41,769 nt of DNA from Pseudomonas sp. H3(2019) (GCF_007713465.1 NZ_VMSG01000038.1:1-41769); one strand, 5' to 3'. Counted from the first letter of the stretch, positions 24,419 to 33,150 are shown. Program-made: numbers and translations. The notes: a model not told the origin generated them from the letters alone.

Positions 24419-25340
24419 TGTTCATCGGCCAGCGCATTTCTAGATATTCAGTCAAATAATTCATAAAAGCTTTGACCTTGGGTGTGATGGCGGCACGTTC
24501 TTGGACGCATACATAAATATCGAGCGGTTCAGCGTAGGCATAAGTTGAAGCGTGGCGATGTTCAAACAGAGGAACGAGTTGGCCACTCTCGATATAGGGT
24601 GCCGCCACGAACTCTGCTAAGCGGGTAATTCCTGCGCCGTGGATAGCCATTTGGGCTAGAGCGTCAATATCGTCACTGATTGCGGTCGCATTGAGAGTAG
24701 CGTCGTAACGTTGCCCATCCCGGATAAAGCCCCAACGTAGAAAGCGTCCATCTAGCGGGTAGCGAAAGGCTAGGCAGGCGTGCTGTTGGAGTTCTTCAGG
24801 GGTGCGTGGCCAGCCGGCTCGTTCCAAATAGGTGGGTGACGCGCAGATGATAAAAGGGACCGAAACGATCTTGCGAGCGACGATCCCCTCTTCTAGTTGT
24901 GGTTTGATCCGCAGGCTCAGATCAATGCCTTCTTGAATATGATTAATTTTGCGATCGGTGGTTGAGAGTTCAACTGTCAGGCGTGGGTAACGGGTAGCGA
25001 AACCGGCGATTATTGAAGCCAGCACATGCCGCCCGAAAGCCGAGGTAGAAGCGATGCACAGTCGCCCTTGGAGTTGAGTCTGCGCGCTGGTGATCGCACT
25101 TTGCGCCGATTCGAGATCACGCGCGATGCGCTTCACCTTTTCGTAGTACACCGCGCCGCTCTCGGTCAACACCATGCTACGTGTGGTGCGCTGGAGAAGG
25201 CGTGTGCCTAGATGGGTTTCCAAGCGATTTATGGTCTGGCTAACAGCTGCGGCACTGACGCCCAGGGTTTTGGCTGCGCCCACGATGGAGCCCGCTTCAA
25301 CCACCTTGATAAAGCTATCAATCGCACCTAACAGGTTCAT
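24402..25340 (-). CDS. LysR-family regulator
   Basis: About 312 residues from the ATG at 25340. The winged HTH is at residues 1-60 (IDSFIKVVEAGSIVGAAKTLGVSAAAVSQTINRLE) and the LysR substrate-binding domain at 90-295. Base composition is lower in GC than the flanking core genes. The last 8-12 residues are read from the antisense of the GNAT fragment, so the native C-terminus was probably lost at the junction and replaced. It is divergent from the DUF2798 gene, a common pairing. It may still be functional since only the extreme tail is altered. Confidence 0.88.
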   Translation of the reverse strand: MNLLGAIDSFIKVVEAGSIVGAAKTLGVSAAAVSQTINRLETHLGTRLLQRTTRSMVLTESGAVYYEKVKRIARDLESAQSAITSAQTQLQGRLCIASTSAFGRHVLASIIAGFATRYPRLTVELSTTDRKINHIQEGIDLSLRIKPQLEEGIVARKIVSVPFIICASPTYLERAGWPRTPEELQQHACLAFRYPLDGRFLRWGFIRDGQRYDATLNATAISDDIDALAQMAIHGAGITRLAEFVAAPYIESGQLVPLFEHRHASTYAYAEPLDIYVCVQERAAITPKVKAFMNYLTEYLEMRWPMNTTGSP

Positions 25341-25471
25341 CTTTAGCCCAACGAGAAAAACCATTCATAAGATTTTCTTTATAAAGTAATTACAGTTAAT
25401 CGTCTAGTTGCTGATTTTTGATCTTGTTATGGTACTCATCCCCTATCAATTGAAGATCAAAAAGGTCTGAT

Positions 25472-25744
25472 ATGAATCCCCAAGCATCCTCTAAAGCTCT
25501 ATTTTTCAACCGGCGCAAGCTCTCGGCTCGCACGACTCACTATATTTTCGCACTCTATATGGCCACCATCATGGCGCTCTTGATGTCACTCGTGATCACT
25601 GCGGCAAATTCCGGCATTGAGACTGATTATCTAAGTAATACGCTGCATGCCTATAAACTGGCTATGCCCGTTGCATTCCTGTGCATACTGGTCGTTCGCC
25701 CCATTGTGCTCAAACTGGTGTCTTTAACGGTACACCCACATTAA
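25472..25744 (+). CDS. DUF2798 small membrane protein
   Basis: 90 residues with two predicted membrane helices (about 27-47 and 64-83). The MALLMSLVITAANSGI and KLAMPVAFLCILVVRPIVLKLV segments match the DUF2798 family. AAAAGG precedes the ATG. Function unknown. It is divergent from the LysR gene and likely its target. The 130-bp gap between them is AT-rich and should hold the operator. Confidence 0.8.
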   Translation: MNPQASSKALFFNRRKLSARTTHYIFALYMATIMALLMSLVITAANSGIETDYLSNTLHAYKLAMPVAFLCILVVRPIVLKLVSLTVHPH

Positions 25745-26161
25745 GAGCGGCCTCTCAGCGGCCCAATTGGTGAGGCATTGTGGACCGCCATATCGGGTTG
25801 ACTGTTGCCGGTCGTCACAGGCCGGAGTCGACCCATTACGCTAGTTGCTGCAGGCGGAAATCGGCCAAGCGGAGTCACTCAGTCGTGTCTACAAAACCAA
25901 GGTCGTGATCCTGGAGCATTTGCAGCTTGGCGTCGGGATGACACTGAATGTGGTTTTCGCGTTCTCGGTTTTTTACGTTCGACCTGATGTGAGGTCGGGT
26001 ATACCGATAAGGCAACTACGCACGATGCGGCGAGGGATCGTGCGGGCCGCCTGAAAGCTGCGCTGGAAAACCGAGGTGTTCATGCAGAGGCATTGAGCTG
26101 CTGCCGCATCGGCGGGCTTCCATCCAATCACGTTAGTTGTACTGGTTGGATGTCTCAATAT
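25745..26161. other. decayed sequence without a recognisable gene
   Basis: 417 bp of short interrupted frames. A stretch near 25845-25945 could encode LLQAEIGQAESLSRVYKTK and may be the remnant of a protein-coding gene I do not recognise. A small CGACCT/AGGTCG hairpin lies at 25980-25997. Otherwise I see nothing functional. Confidence 0.5.
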
Positions 26162-26692
26162 TCAGGTTTTAAGGTATTCAACGATTTGATCAATGTTGCC
26201 GATATGCGGCGCTGTATCAATCATATCGCTGGAGAGACACCACGGATAATTGAGGCTCTGCAGCCAATTCATTACTGACTCCAGGTCCTGTGCTGTGCAG
26301 GCTTGCATGTGTTCGATCGTGATACGTAGATGCGATGCAAGCCCTGATTTTTGCAGGAACCGCCAGTGATATTCTCCGCAGCCTACGCGCAGTTCGCCAG
26401 TTTCTTTAACTGACATCCCCACCAACCATTTGCAGGTATGTGCGGTGGCCTCTGTCTTTGGTGGCTCGCCGAGGCAGAAAGTATAAACGTTCTCATAACA
26501 CTGGCCAAAGCGGCGCACTAATATGTCCGCGATGCCTGCTCGGCCGTTGACATGGGGGGGAAATGAAATGACGCCTGTACGCACAACCATCTCAAGGGTT
26601 GCGTCGGGAGTGAAGCATTGCCGCAGAAGGTCTGGTCGGTTTCCGTCCTTGGCAAGGATGTATTTCTCAATCGAGCGAGCGGTGGTCGGCAT
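26162..26692 (-). CDS. SnoaL/NTF2-like fold protein
   Basis: 176 residues starting at an ATG. The N-terminal pattern (IEKYILAKDGNRPDLLRQCFTPDATLEMVV) and the central GRAGIADILVRRFG, ENVYTFCLG and CKWLVGMSVKETGELRVGCGEYHWRF strands are those of SnoaL-like ketosteroid-isomerase/NTF2 folds. Substrate unknown; such proteins act as small-molecule isomerases, hydrolases or accessory domains. It stands alone among fragments. It appears complete, and GC is lower than the core. Confidence 0.75.
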   Translation of the reverse strand: MPTTARSIEKYILAKDGNRPDLLRQCFTPDATLEMVVRTGVISFPPHVNGRAGIADILVRRFGQCYENVYTFCLGEPPKTEATAHTCKWLVGMSVKETGELRVGCGEYHWRFLQKSGLASHLRITIEHMQACTAQDLESVMNWLQSLNYPWCLSSDMIDTAPHIGNIDQIVEYLKT

Positions 26693-26849
26693 CTTGGAGA
26701 CGTCCTGAAAGTCGATGAAGTTAATGTTGGTGATTGCTTTCCGAGGTCACTCCTTCACGTTCTAAAGTCGATGAACGTGAAAGGCAAAACTTGAAGCAAG
26801 CTTAACGTGTTCGACAACGAGTTCGAGAAGTGAAACAGAGGTCGGCTGT

Positions 26850-27092
26850 TTATTTAAAGCGGTCAGCGACCGATGCTCGAAATACTTTACCGAATAGGCG
26901 AAATCGATGTGTGCGCAGCTCCAGAAGCTGCAATGCGGTGCCAAGAAACGCCACTGCACCGGCCCCGATCGCTAGCGTCCAACTTGGCATTTCCAACAGC
27001 AATAGGAAACCTCCTGCGCCAGCACCTAATGCGCTTCCCAGGTAAAGTGCTGACTCGTTCAAGGCGACTGCTAAATTACCATCGCCATTTGG
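26850..27092 (-). pseudogene. C-terminal fragment of an MFS transporter
   Basis: About 80 codons (NLAVALNESALYLGSALGAGAGGFLLLL ... RLFGKVFRASVADRFK) match helices 11-12 of arabinose-efflux-type MFS transporters. The upstream part is cut off by the IS5-family remnant starting near 27093. A middle fragment of a similar transporter lies on the opposite strand at 32864-33149. Confidence 0.7.
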
Positions 27093-27451
27093 TCATCAAT
27101 GGTTATTTGCAGGAAAAAGGCCTCTCGCTGCGCCAGGGCACCATCGTCGATGCGACGATTATTCACGCGCCCAGTTCGACCAAAAACGAGGACGGCAAGC
27201 GCGATCCGGAGATGCACCAAACGAAGAAAGGGAACCAATATTTCTTTGGGATGAAGGCGCATATCGGGGCTGACGTCGAGTCGGTGCTGGTTCACCACGT
27301 TCACGGCTCGGCGGCGAATGTAGCCGATGTCACCCAGGCTGCCGAACTGCTGCATGGCGAGGAAAACGCGGTGTATGTCGATGCCGGTTACACCGGTGTC
27401 GAAAAGCGCAAGGAGCACGAAAATCGTGAAGTGCTCTGGCAGATCGCCTGA
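27093..27451 (+). pseudogene. middle fragment of an IS5-family transposase
   Basis: The reading VINGYLQEKGLSLRQGTIVDATIIHAP ... NQYFFGMKAHIG ... VYVDAGYTGVEKRKEHEN..WQIA is the central catalytic part of an IS5-family DDE transposase, with the first Asp in VDATI and the second in DAGYTG. Both ends are missing: the N-terminal 100-115 residues, and everything after WQIA including the catalytic Glu region. It is inactive. The frame is intact inside the fragment, so its loss of function came from rearrangement and not slow decay. Confidence 0.88.
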
Positions 27452-27727
27452 CGGTCCTACATCGGTAACTACGCGCAATGTCGTCACTCATGCTGTGATC
27501 AAAGGCGTCAGAGTACTTATTGATGTACACAAAATGTGCAGCTGGAGCGGGTTTTCGGTAGAATTCTCCGGCACGAAAAAAGAGGCCGAAGCGGCTACTT
27601 TCAATGACTTACAGACTGCTGTGGAGCTCTGTAGATCAACATCCAGAGCGGGAAACGAGACTGGAATCCACGCTCTTTCTCCTTGAAAGCGTTGAGGTCT
27701 TTCTACCCTGAACGATAAGGACATGGA
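27452..27727. other. unassigned junction sequence
   Basis: 276 bp with no gene I can support. The last 20 bases (GAACGATAAGGACATGGA) look like the leader and ribosome site of the glutathione S-transferase start that follows. Confidence 0.4.
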
Positions 27728-28061
27728 ATGTTGCGCATATTGGGTAACGCATCGTCGATCAACGTACGAAAGGTGCTCGGGGCCTGCGCCGAGATTCCGG
27801 CCATGGACATCAACACCCGTTGCCTGGGCTTCATCGCCGCCGTCGACGACTCTGTCGTGGCCGCTGATTGCCGGGCGCTACCAACGCATTCTGCTGGTCT
27901 GTTCGGATATCGCTTCGTGCGGGCTGGAATATGAAATCCGCCAGCACGGCCTGCAACCTCCGGCGTTGAGCTGCGGCCATTGGCAAGCGCCGCCGCCACA
28001 CGCCAAACTCCGACGCCTGAAACGTCTGCAATTACCCGAGGGTTTGCCATGCACGTACTGA
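27728..28061 (+). pseudogene. chimeric remnant: GST start joined to a ketosynthase III fragment
   Basis: The first 22 codons, MLRILGNASSINVRKVLGACAE, are the N-terminus of a glutathione S-transferase. From 27796 the sequence reads AMDINTRCLGFIAAVD, then after a frameshift near 27860, LIAGRYQRILLVCSDIASCGL, the active-site-Cys region of a FabH-type ketoacyl-ACP synthase III. The last 40 codons in the shifted frame (QPPALSCGHWQAPPPHAKLRRL..) are not ketosynthase and may come from a third gene. The stop overlaps the ATP-grasp start. It is a fusion of broken genes. Confidence 0.65.
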
Positions 28062-29203
28062 TTCTCGGCGCGCGTGCGCCGGCCTGCCTGGAGTGGGCGC
28101 GGGCCTTTGACGAGGCCGGATGGACCGTCAGCGTCGGTGATTCGCTGAGCCAGCCGCTCAGCCGTTTCAGCCGCTCGGCGAAGCACTTCGTGCGCCTGCC
28201 GGAACCGAGAAAGGATCCGGCGGCCTGGGTCGAAACGCTCGCGAAGGTGATCGAGACGCAGCGCATCGACCTGTTGCTGCCGACCTGCGAAGAAGTGTTT
28301 TACCTGGCCCACGGCGTCGTACGCCTGGCAGCGCTGTGCCGGGTGCTGACCAGCGACTTTGCGCTGTTGCACCGTTTGCATCACAAGGGTCACTTCGCGG
28401 CCATGACCCATGGCTGGGCGCTGGCCGCACCCGAAACCCGTCTGCTGACGGATCGTCAGGCGTTGCTGGCTCTCCCCGACGAGACCGCGCAGTGGGTGTT
28501 CAAGCCGGCGTATTCGCGCTTCGCCTCGCAGACCTTGATTCGCCCGTCTGCCCAACAGTTGCGCACCGTGCAGCCCACTAACGCCGCACCGTGGGTGGCG
28601 CAGCGATTCATCGAAGGACGGGAGTTTTGCAGTTTCAGCGTACTGATCGACGGCGACCTGCGCGCTCACAGCTGTTATCACCCGCGCTACCGGGTGGGCC
28701 GTGGCTCGGGGATCTACTTCCAGCCGAGCGCACCGGAGTCGGTGCGCCGGTTCCTCGAACAGTTTGGCCGTGAAACAGGCTACACCGGCCAGGTGGGCTT
28801 CGACTTTATTGAGGACCGCGACGGCCGTTTCCATGTGCTGGAATGCAACCCACGGGCCACCAGCGGCGTGCACCTGTTCGACAACCAGCGCCGGTCATTG
28901 GTGAGCAGTTTGATCGACCCACCCGAGCGCGTGCTGGAACCGACACCGGAACCCCGGATGATCGCGCTAGCCATGCTTCTGCTGGCGGCACCGCAACGCG
29001 CCTTGAGCGCTCCGTTCTGGCGTGACTACGTCGCTGCCCGCGATGCGATCGTCCAGAAAGGCGACTTCTGGCCGCTGGGTGCGCAAGTGTTGAGCCTCGC
29101 AGAAATTATCGCCCGGGCCGCGTCCCGGCGCTGCGGTATGCTGGCTGCGTCCACGGCAGACATCGAGTGGAACGGTCAACCGTTAAGCGAGCACACGCAA
29201 TGA
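28049..29203 (+). CDS. ATP-grasp ligase
   Basis: 384 residues from the ATG at 28049, inside the end of the ketosynthase remnant. The N-terminal nucleotide-like domain (MHVLILGARAPACLEWARAF) is followed by an ATP-grasp domain: WVFKPAYSRFASQ, EGREFCSFSVLIDG and the metal-binding DFIEDRDG..HVLECNPRATSGVHL near residues 255-275. Such enzymes join a carboxylate (via acyl phosphate) to an amine, thiol or alcohol. Its stop overlaps the next start as ATGA. With the acyltransferase-like and Rieske genes it forms the surviving core of an unrecognised biosynthetic operon. Confidence 0.88.
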   Translation: MHVLILGARAPACLEWARAFDEAGWTVSVGDSLSQPLSRFSRSAKHFVRLPEPRKDPAAWVETLAKVIETQRIDLLLPTCEEVFYLAHGVVRLAALCRVLTSDFALLHRLHHKGHFAAMTHGWALAAPETRLLTDRQALLALPDETAQWVFKPAYSRFASQTLIRPSAQQLRTVQPTNAAPWVAQRFIEGREFCSFSVLIDGDLRAHSCYHPRYRVGRGSGIYFQPSAPESVRRFLEQFGRETGYTGQVGFDFIEDRDGRFHVLECNPRATSGVHLFDNQRRSLVSSLIDPPERVLEPTPEPRMIALAMLLLAAPQRALSAPFWRDYVAARDAIVQKGDFWPLGAQVLSLAEIIARAASRRCGMLAASTADIEWNGQPLSEHTQ

Positions 29204-30339
29204 AATTGCTGTTCGAAGAACAACTCCTCAGCGAGCCTGCCAACCCAGATGACAGCCTCGCCCGGCACTACGTACGGGCCTGCGCCGCAGGGGGCTTGAT
29301 CGGCAATGTCAGCACCCGCATGGCGCTGCTCGACACCGGCGCACAGCAGTTTCCGGTCAGCATCACCGAAGGCAACGAACCGGACGACAACTGCTACGTA
29401 GTGTCGCCCCAGACCGCCTACAGCGGTTATGCCCGCGAAGAACTCAGGCGCCTCGGCCGGCCATGGCTGACCTGGCCGCTGAAGCTGCTGACCCAATGCG
29501 TTGCCCGCCTGCTGAGCGCGGCCAAGGTCGACAAACTGGTGCAGGTCAACAACTGGCTGCTGTCGACCAACCTCTACCCGAGCAACTGGAACGTCGCCGA
29601 ACTGCCAGCGATCACTGCTTTGTTGCAGCGAGCCTTCCCAGATCACGGGTTCGGCTTTCGGTCGCTAAACGACTTCAGCAACCGTGAGTTGCGCCAATGC
29701 CTGGAGGCCCTCGGCTACCTAAGCATCCCCAGCCGCCAGGTCTATCTGTTTGACGGCAGGGCCGGGGCACAGGCGCCGTTTCTCAAGCACCACAACACCC
29801 GACTGGACGCCACACTGTTACGACGCAGCCCGTATGAAGTGGTGCCGGGCACTGCGCTCAGCGACGCCGACTTCCAGCGCATCGAACACCTCTACAACCT
29901 GCTTTATCTGGACAAGTACTGCACGTTAAACCCGCACTACAGCGCTCAGTGGATGCAGCGCGGCCAACGCGAGGGCTGGCTCGAATTACGCGCCTTGCGC
30001 AACCCTGACGGACGTATCGACGGCGCGCTGGGCTGGTTCGCCAATGCGGCAGTGATCAGCACTCCGATAGTCGGTTACGACACCGCGCTGCCGCAACGGG
30101 CCGGGCTGTATCGGCAACTGACCCGCCTGTGCCTGCAAGAAGCCGTCGAGCGCCGCCAGGTGCTGAATTTTAGCTCCGGTGCCGCCGAGTTCAAACGCTT
30201 GCGCGGCGGTCAACCGCAGATCGAATACAGCCTGATCCACGTCGCTCATCTGTCCTGGGGCCGACGGCTGGTATGGACCGTGCTCAGCCGCCTGCTGCAT
30301 GGAATCGGCGTGCCCATGATGAGGAAGCTCAAACTGTGA
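29200..30339 (+). CDS. hypothetical protein, possible GNAT/FemAB-like acyltransferase
   Basis: 379 residues from the ATG at 29200, coupled to the ATP-grasp gene by a 4-bp overlap. No textbook motif is certain. The region of about 230-345 (YLDKYCTLNPHYSAQWMQRGQREGWLELRALRN, then a strand-rich part and LTRLCLQEAVERRQVLNFSSGAAEFKRLRG) resembles the second half of acyl-CoA N-acyltransferase or FemAB-like folds. A signal peptide is absent. It is likely an acyl- or aminoacyl-transferring step in the same pathway as its neighbours. Function is inferred only. Confidence 0.6.
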   Translation: MKLLFEEQLLSEPANPDDSLARHYVRACAAGGLIGNVSTRMALLDTGAQQFPVSITEGNEPDDNCYVVSPQTAYSGYAREELRRLGRPWLTWPLKLLTQCVARLLSAAKVDKLVQVNNWLLSTNLYPSNWNVAELPAITALLQRAFPDHGFGFRSLNDFSNRELRQCLEALGYLSIPSRQVYLFDGRAGAQAPFLKHHNTRLDATLLRRSPYEVVPGTALSDADFQRIEHLYNLLYLDKYCTLNPHYSAQWMQRGQREGWLELRALRNPDGRIDGALGWFANAAVISTPIVGYDTALPQRAGLYRQLTRLCLQEAVERRQVLNFSSGAAEFKRLRGGQPQIEYSLIHVAHLSWGRRLVWTVLSRLLHGIGVPMMRKLKL

Positions 30340-31337
30340 ATCCGCTTGCTCAGTGGTGGCCGGTGGCACTCAGCCACGAACTGCGAAACACACCGTTGGC
30401 GTGCCAGGTGCATGACACGCCGCTGGTGCTGTTCCGCGCCAACGACGGCCGCCCTGCCGCGCTGCCGGATCGCTGTCCGCACCGCTTCGCGCCGTTGAGC
30501 GCGGGCAAGGTCCGCGACGGGCAGATCGAGTGCCCTTATCACGGTTGGCGGTTTGCCGCCGACGGGCGTTGCACCCGCGTGCCTGGCACCGAGCTGGGTC
30601 CGTGCAGCAAGCCGCTACTCGACAGTCTCCCTAGTTGCGAAGCCCATGGGCTGGTGTGGGTCGGCCTTAGTGCCGAACGCCCGTCAGTGCCGCCTGTTGC
30701 CCCCGCCGAACATCGGGAAAAACTCGACACGTTCTGGATCACGGATCAAGTGCAATGTTCGTTGCAGGACGCGGCAGAGAATTTCCTCGACGGTTTCCAC
30801 ACCCATTTCGTCCACGCCGGCTGGATCCGCCATGACAAGCAACGGCAGAAAATCAGCGCCCGAGTACGCCCGCTCGCCGATGGCGTCGAGGCGGTGTACA
30901 GCGAGGAAGGCAAACAGTCCGGGCTGATCTCGCGACTGTTCGAACGTGAGCGAGGCGCTAGCATGGGACGTTTCCGTCTGCCGGGCCTGGCGGAAATCGA
31001 GTATCGCGACCACCGCGACCGCCTCAATCTGCAGGTCAGCGCTTGGCTGACTCCTTGCGGCGACAGTCAGTTACGCCTGTTTGCTCGGATCGCCACAGCG
31101 CGCGGCTGGCTTCCCGCTGCGGTCAAACGTAGCGTATTGCGCCAGTTGTTTCGGGTGGTCCTGCGCCAGGACCGACAGATACTGGAGCAGGTCAGCGCCA
31201 ATCAGCGACGCTTCCAGGCGTCCTTGGTCGCACCTCTGGATGGCCCGCAAGACCTGCTTGGGCCGAGTATTCGACGGTTGCTCGAGCAAGGTCAACCGCT
31301 GGTCTTTGAGGAGCGCCAGTTCGATATCTGGCTCTAG
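30336..31337 (+). CDS. Rieske non-haem iron oxygenase
   Basis: 333 residues from a GTG that overlaps the previous stop as GTGA. The Rieske [2Fe-2S] ligands are CPHR (Cys47, His49) and CPYH (Cys66, His69). The mononuclear iron site is NFLDGFHTHFVH near residues 150-161. This is an alpha-subunit type oxygenase; no ferredoxin or reductase gene is nearby. It would hydroxylate, desaturate or demethylate the cluster's product. The TAG stop is part of a CTAG directly bordering an IS5-family end, so the gene end may have been trimmed, though the length is normal. Confidence 0.9.
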   Translation: MNPLAQWWPVALSHELRNTPLACQVHDTPLVLFRANDGRPAALPDRCPHRFAPLSAGKVRDGQIECPYHGWRFAADGRCTRVPGTELGPCSKPLLDSLPSCEAHGLVWVGLSAERPSVPPVAPAEHREKLDTFWITDQVQCSLQDAAENFLDGFHTHFVHAGWIRHDKQRQKISARVRPLADGVEAVYSEEGKQSGLISRLFERERGASMGRFRLPGLAEIEYRDHRDRLNLQVSAWLTPCGDSQLRLFARIATARGWLPAAVKRSVLRQLFRVVLRQDRQILEQVSANQRRFQASLVAPLDGPQDLLGPSIRRLLEQGQPLVFEERQFDIWL

Positions 31338-31913
31338 GGAATCTCCGAACAAGTCTTCAAATGTGCTGAAATACGCCTGACCACCTGATCCGAGCAGCCC
31401 ATGAGCCAGATGAACTTTTCCGACTTCGAATACGCCGGCAAGCGCAAGCAGACACGCCGCGAACGCTTCCTCGCCGAGATGGATCAGGTCGTGCCCTGGA
31501 CAGGCCTGCTAGGGCTGATCGAACCGTTCTACCCCAAGGCCGGCGGCGGTAGAAAACCCTACCCCCTGGAAACCATGCTGCGCATCCACCTGTTGCAGAA
31601 CGGGTTCTCCCTGAGCGATCCGGCCATGGAAGAAGCACTCTACGAAATCACGGCCAAGCGCCAGTTTGGTTACATGAAAGTGCGCTCTCGTGGGCGGATG
31701 AAAAAAACGGCTCAGCTGACCACGCTGTTCGCCCTTTCAAACCTGTGGATGGCTCGAAAACAGCTGATGGGTATGGGCGTGTTGCGCGCATAACACGGAA
31801 GACCGGGTGGCAAAGCCCTAAAAACGCTATACATGAGGCATTTTTCGGCAAGTAGCGGTGAGTACCGAGGAAATTTCGACTTGCCGCCGTGCGGCAAGTC
31901 GATCGGAGCATCC
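31338..31913 (+). mobile_element. internally deleted IS5-family element (about 576 bp)
   Basis: The left end GGAATCTCCGAAC at 31338 and an imperfect inverted partner ending CGGAGCATCC at 31904-31913 bound it. Flanks are CTAG (left) and TTAG (right), both fitting the YTAR target preference of IS5-group elements but not identical. It carries only the ends of the transposase gene and is therefore non-autonomous. Confidence 0.7.
31401..31793 (+). pseudogene. IS5-family transposase with an in-frame internal deletion
   Basis: 130 codons. Residues 1-90 (MSQMNFSDFEYAGKRKQTRRERFL ... AMEEALYEIT) are the family's N-terminus. Residue 91 on (KRQFGYMKVRSRGRMKKTAQLTTLFALSNLWMARKQLMGMG) is its C-terminus. 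About 185 central residues with the DDE catalytic Asp residues are gone, yet the frame is kept. It cannot transpose by itself. Confidence 0.88.
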
Positions 31914-31923
31914 TTAGCGGGCT

Positions 31924-31964
31924 TCGCCATTGGCGTGCATTTTATGAAAACTCAGCGGCATTGA
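31924..31964 (-). pseudogene. 41-bp fragment of the dapF-like gene start
   Basis: Identical over 41 bp to 40071-40111. Read on the minus strand it is the start codon and first 12 codons (MPLSFHKMHANG) of the dapF-like gene. The homology ends on both sides. It lies 10 bp from the right end of the deleted IS element. Confidence 0.9.
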
Positions 31965-32006
31965 GAGACCCGGGCGAGAGGTGGGTAGGCCAAAGAAAAA
32001 GGTAAC

Positions 32007-32620
32007 TTATTGAACCAACTGCCGGATCCCTAGAGACAAAATCAAACCGCCGCATAATCGATCAATAGCTTTTTTCCCCCTTCGATACGCTGAAGCGATC
32101 TTAGGTTGCGAAAGGGCGATTGCGACCACTCCATACCACGTCATCGAAACCACCACTACGACTGCCAGCATCGACAAAAACGTGCCTGGTGAAACGTGGG
32201 CAGGGGCTGCCGCTGAAAAAATAGCGGCATAGAAGGCCATAGATTTAGGGTTGCCAATATTCGTAACGACCCCTTGAATGACTGCCGAAAGTTTCCGACG
32301 ACAAGATTGTTGCAGGGGGTAAGCGCGCTCTTCCCAGCCTTGATCAGCAGTCGGAATCCAAACCACATCAGATAGGCCGCCCCCAGAACTTTTACGATCA
32401 GCGCCGCCCAAGGGAACGCAGCAAATACAACGCCGATACCTGCGATTGCGCAGGTGGCCCAGAATAAATTGACCAATACGATGCCTGCTACTAAGGCCAA
32501 AGCTTCTGACCGCGTAGCCGCCACCGCTTTGTGGACTACCGCAACGAAATTTGGCCCTGGAATAAGGACGCCAGCCAGGTAAACCAGAAAGACTGTCAAA
32601 ACGGCGGGACCATCGATCAT
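32007..32620 (-). pseudogene. frameshifted LysE/RhtB-family exporter
   Basis: The start at 32620 has AGGA six bases upstream. The first frame encodes LysE helices 1-4 (VYLAGVLIPGPNFVAVVHKAV, GIVLVNLFWATCAIAGIGVVF, GAAYLMWFGFRLL) up to NFRQSFK. The continuation, QGVVTNIGNPKSMAFYAAIF ... LCGGLILSLGIRQLVQ, lies in another frame. A small indel near 32285-32295 separates them. The family exports amino acids such as lysine, homoserine or threonine. It is otherwise well preserved, so the frameshift is recent or could be a sequencing error. Confidence 0.82.
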
Positions 32621-32863
32621 GTGCATTCCTTGCGAGTGTTGTGGCCGGGGACGCTCATCTTTCAGTTCAAGGCCGACCGTGGCCTCAACGTACAACGAAA
32701 TAATAACTGGATACAGGGCCTTTGAGCGTAGTTGTTTTTTTACGCACTCTCGGTCGATTTCTGCCTGTTATGACTGGCCGAAATCGACTGTGGATTCAAC
32801 CGGTCGCTTCTTCGGCAGGCATTGGTCAATGCCTGATGTAAACGGTGGTCGGCTCCAATGTAA
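32621..32863. other. non-coding junction with a dispersed repeat-like stretch
   Basis: Around 32750-32800 the text TCGATTTCTGCCTGTTATGACTG resembles stretches near 40350 and 41360, which look like a dispersed Pseudomonas intergenic repeat. No gene seen. Confidence 0.4.
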
Positions 32864-33149
32864 TTGTTTGGTCAGTGGGAACGAAAACGGGCAGTCGTCG
32901 GTTTCTTGCTGTTCAACTCCATCACCGCGCTGTCATCCCACTACGGCGTGACCCTGGTGGCGCGCTTCTTTGCCGGTGTCGCGGCGGGGCTGGCCTGGAG
33001 CCTGCTGGCCGGCTACGCCCGACGCATGGTCGCGCCTCATCAACAGGGCAAGGCGCTGGCCATGGTCGGCACACCAATTGCCCTGTCCCTGGGCGTGCCA
33101 CTTGGCACTTGGTTGGGCGGCCTCGTGGGTTGGCGCACCACCTTCGGCA
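32864..33149 (+). pseudogene. central fragment of an MFS transporter
   Basis: About 95 codons (WERKRAVVGFLLFNSITALSSHYG, RFFAGVAAGLAWSLLAGYARRMV, KALAMVGTPIALSLGVPLGTWLGGLVGWRTTFGI) match helices 3-6 of arabinose-efflux-type MFS proteins. It breaks at GGCAT|CAATGC, where the GNAT fragment begins. Both the start and the C-terminal half are missing here. Confidence 0.8.
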
Positions 33150-33150
33150 T

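Noticed and set aside
26873..27451. 192-codon open frame containing the IS5 middle fragment
   Set aside because: Its first 70 codons are antisense to the MFS fragment; only the part after about 27093 is transposase.
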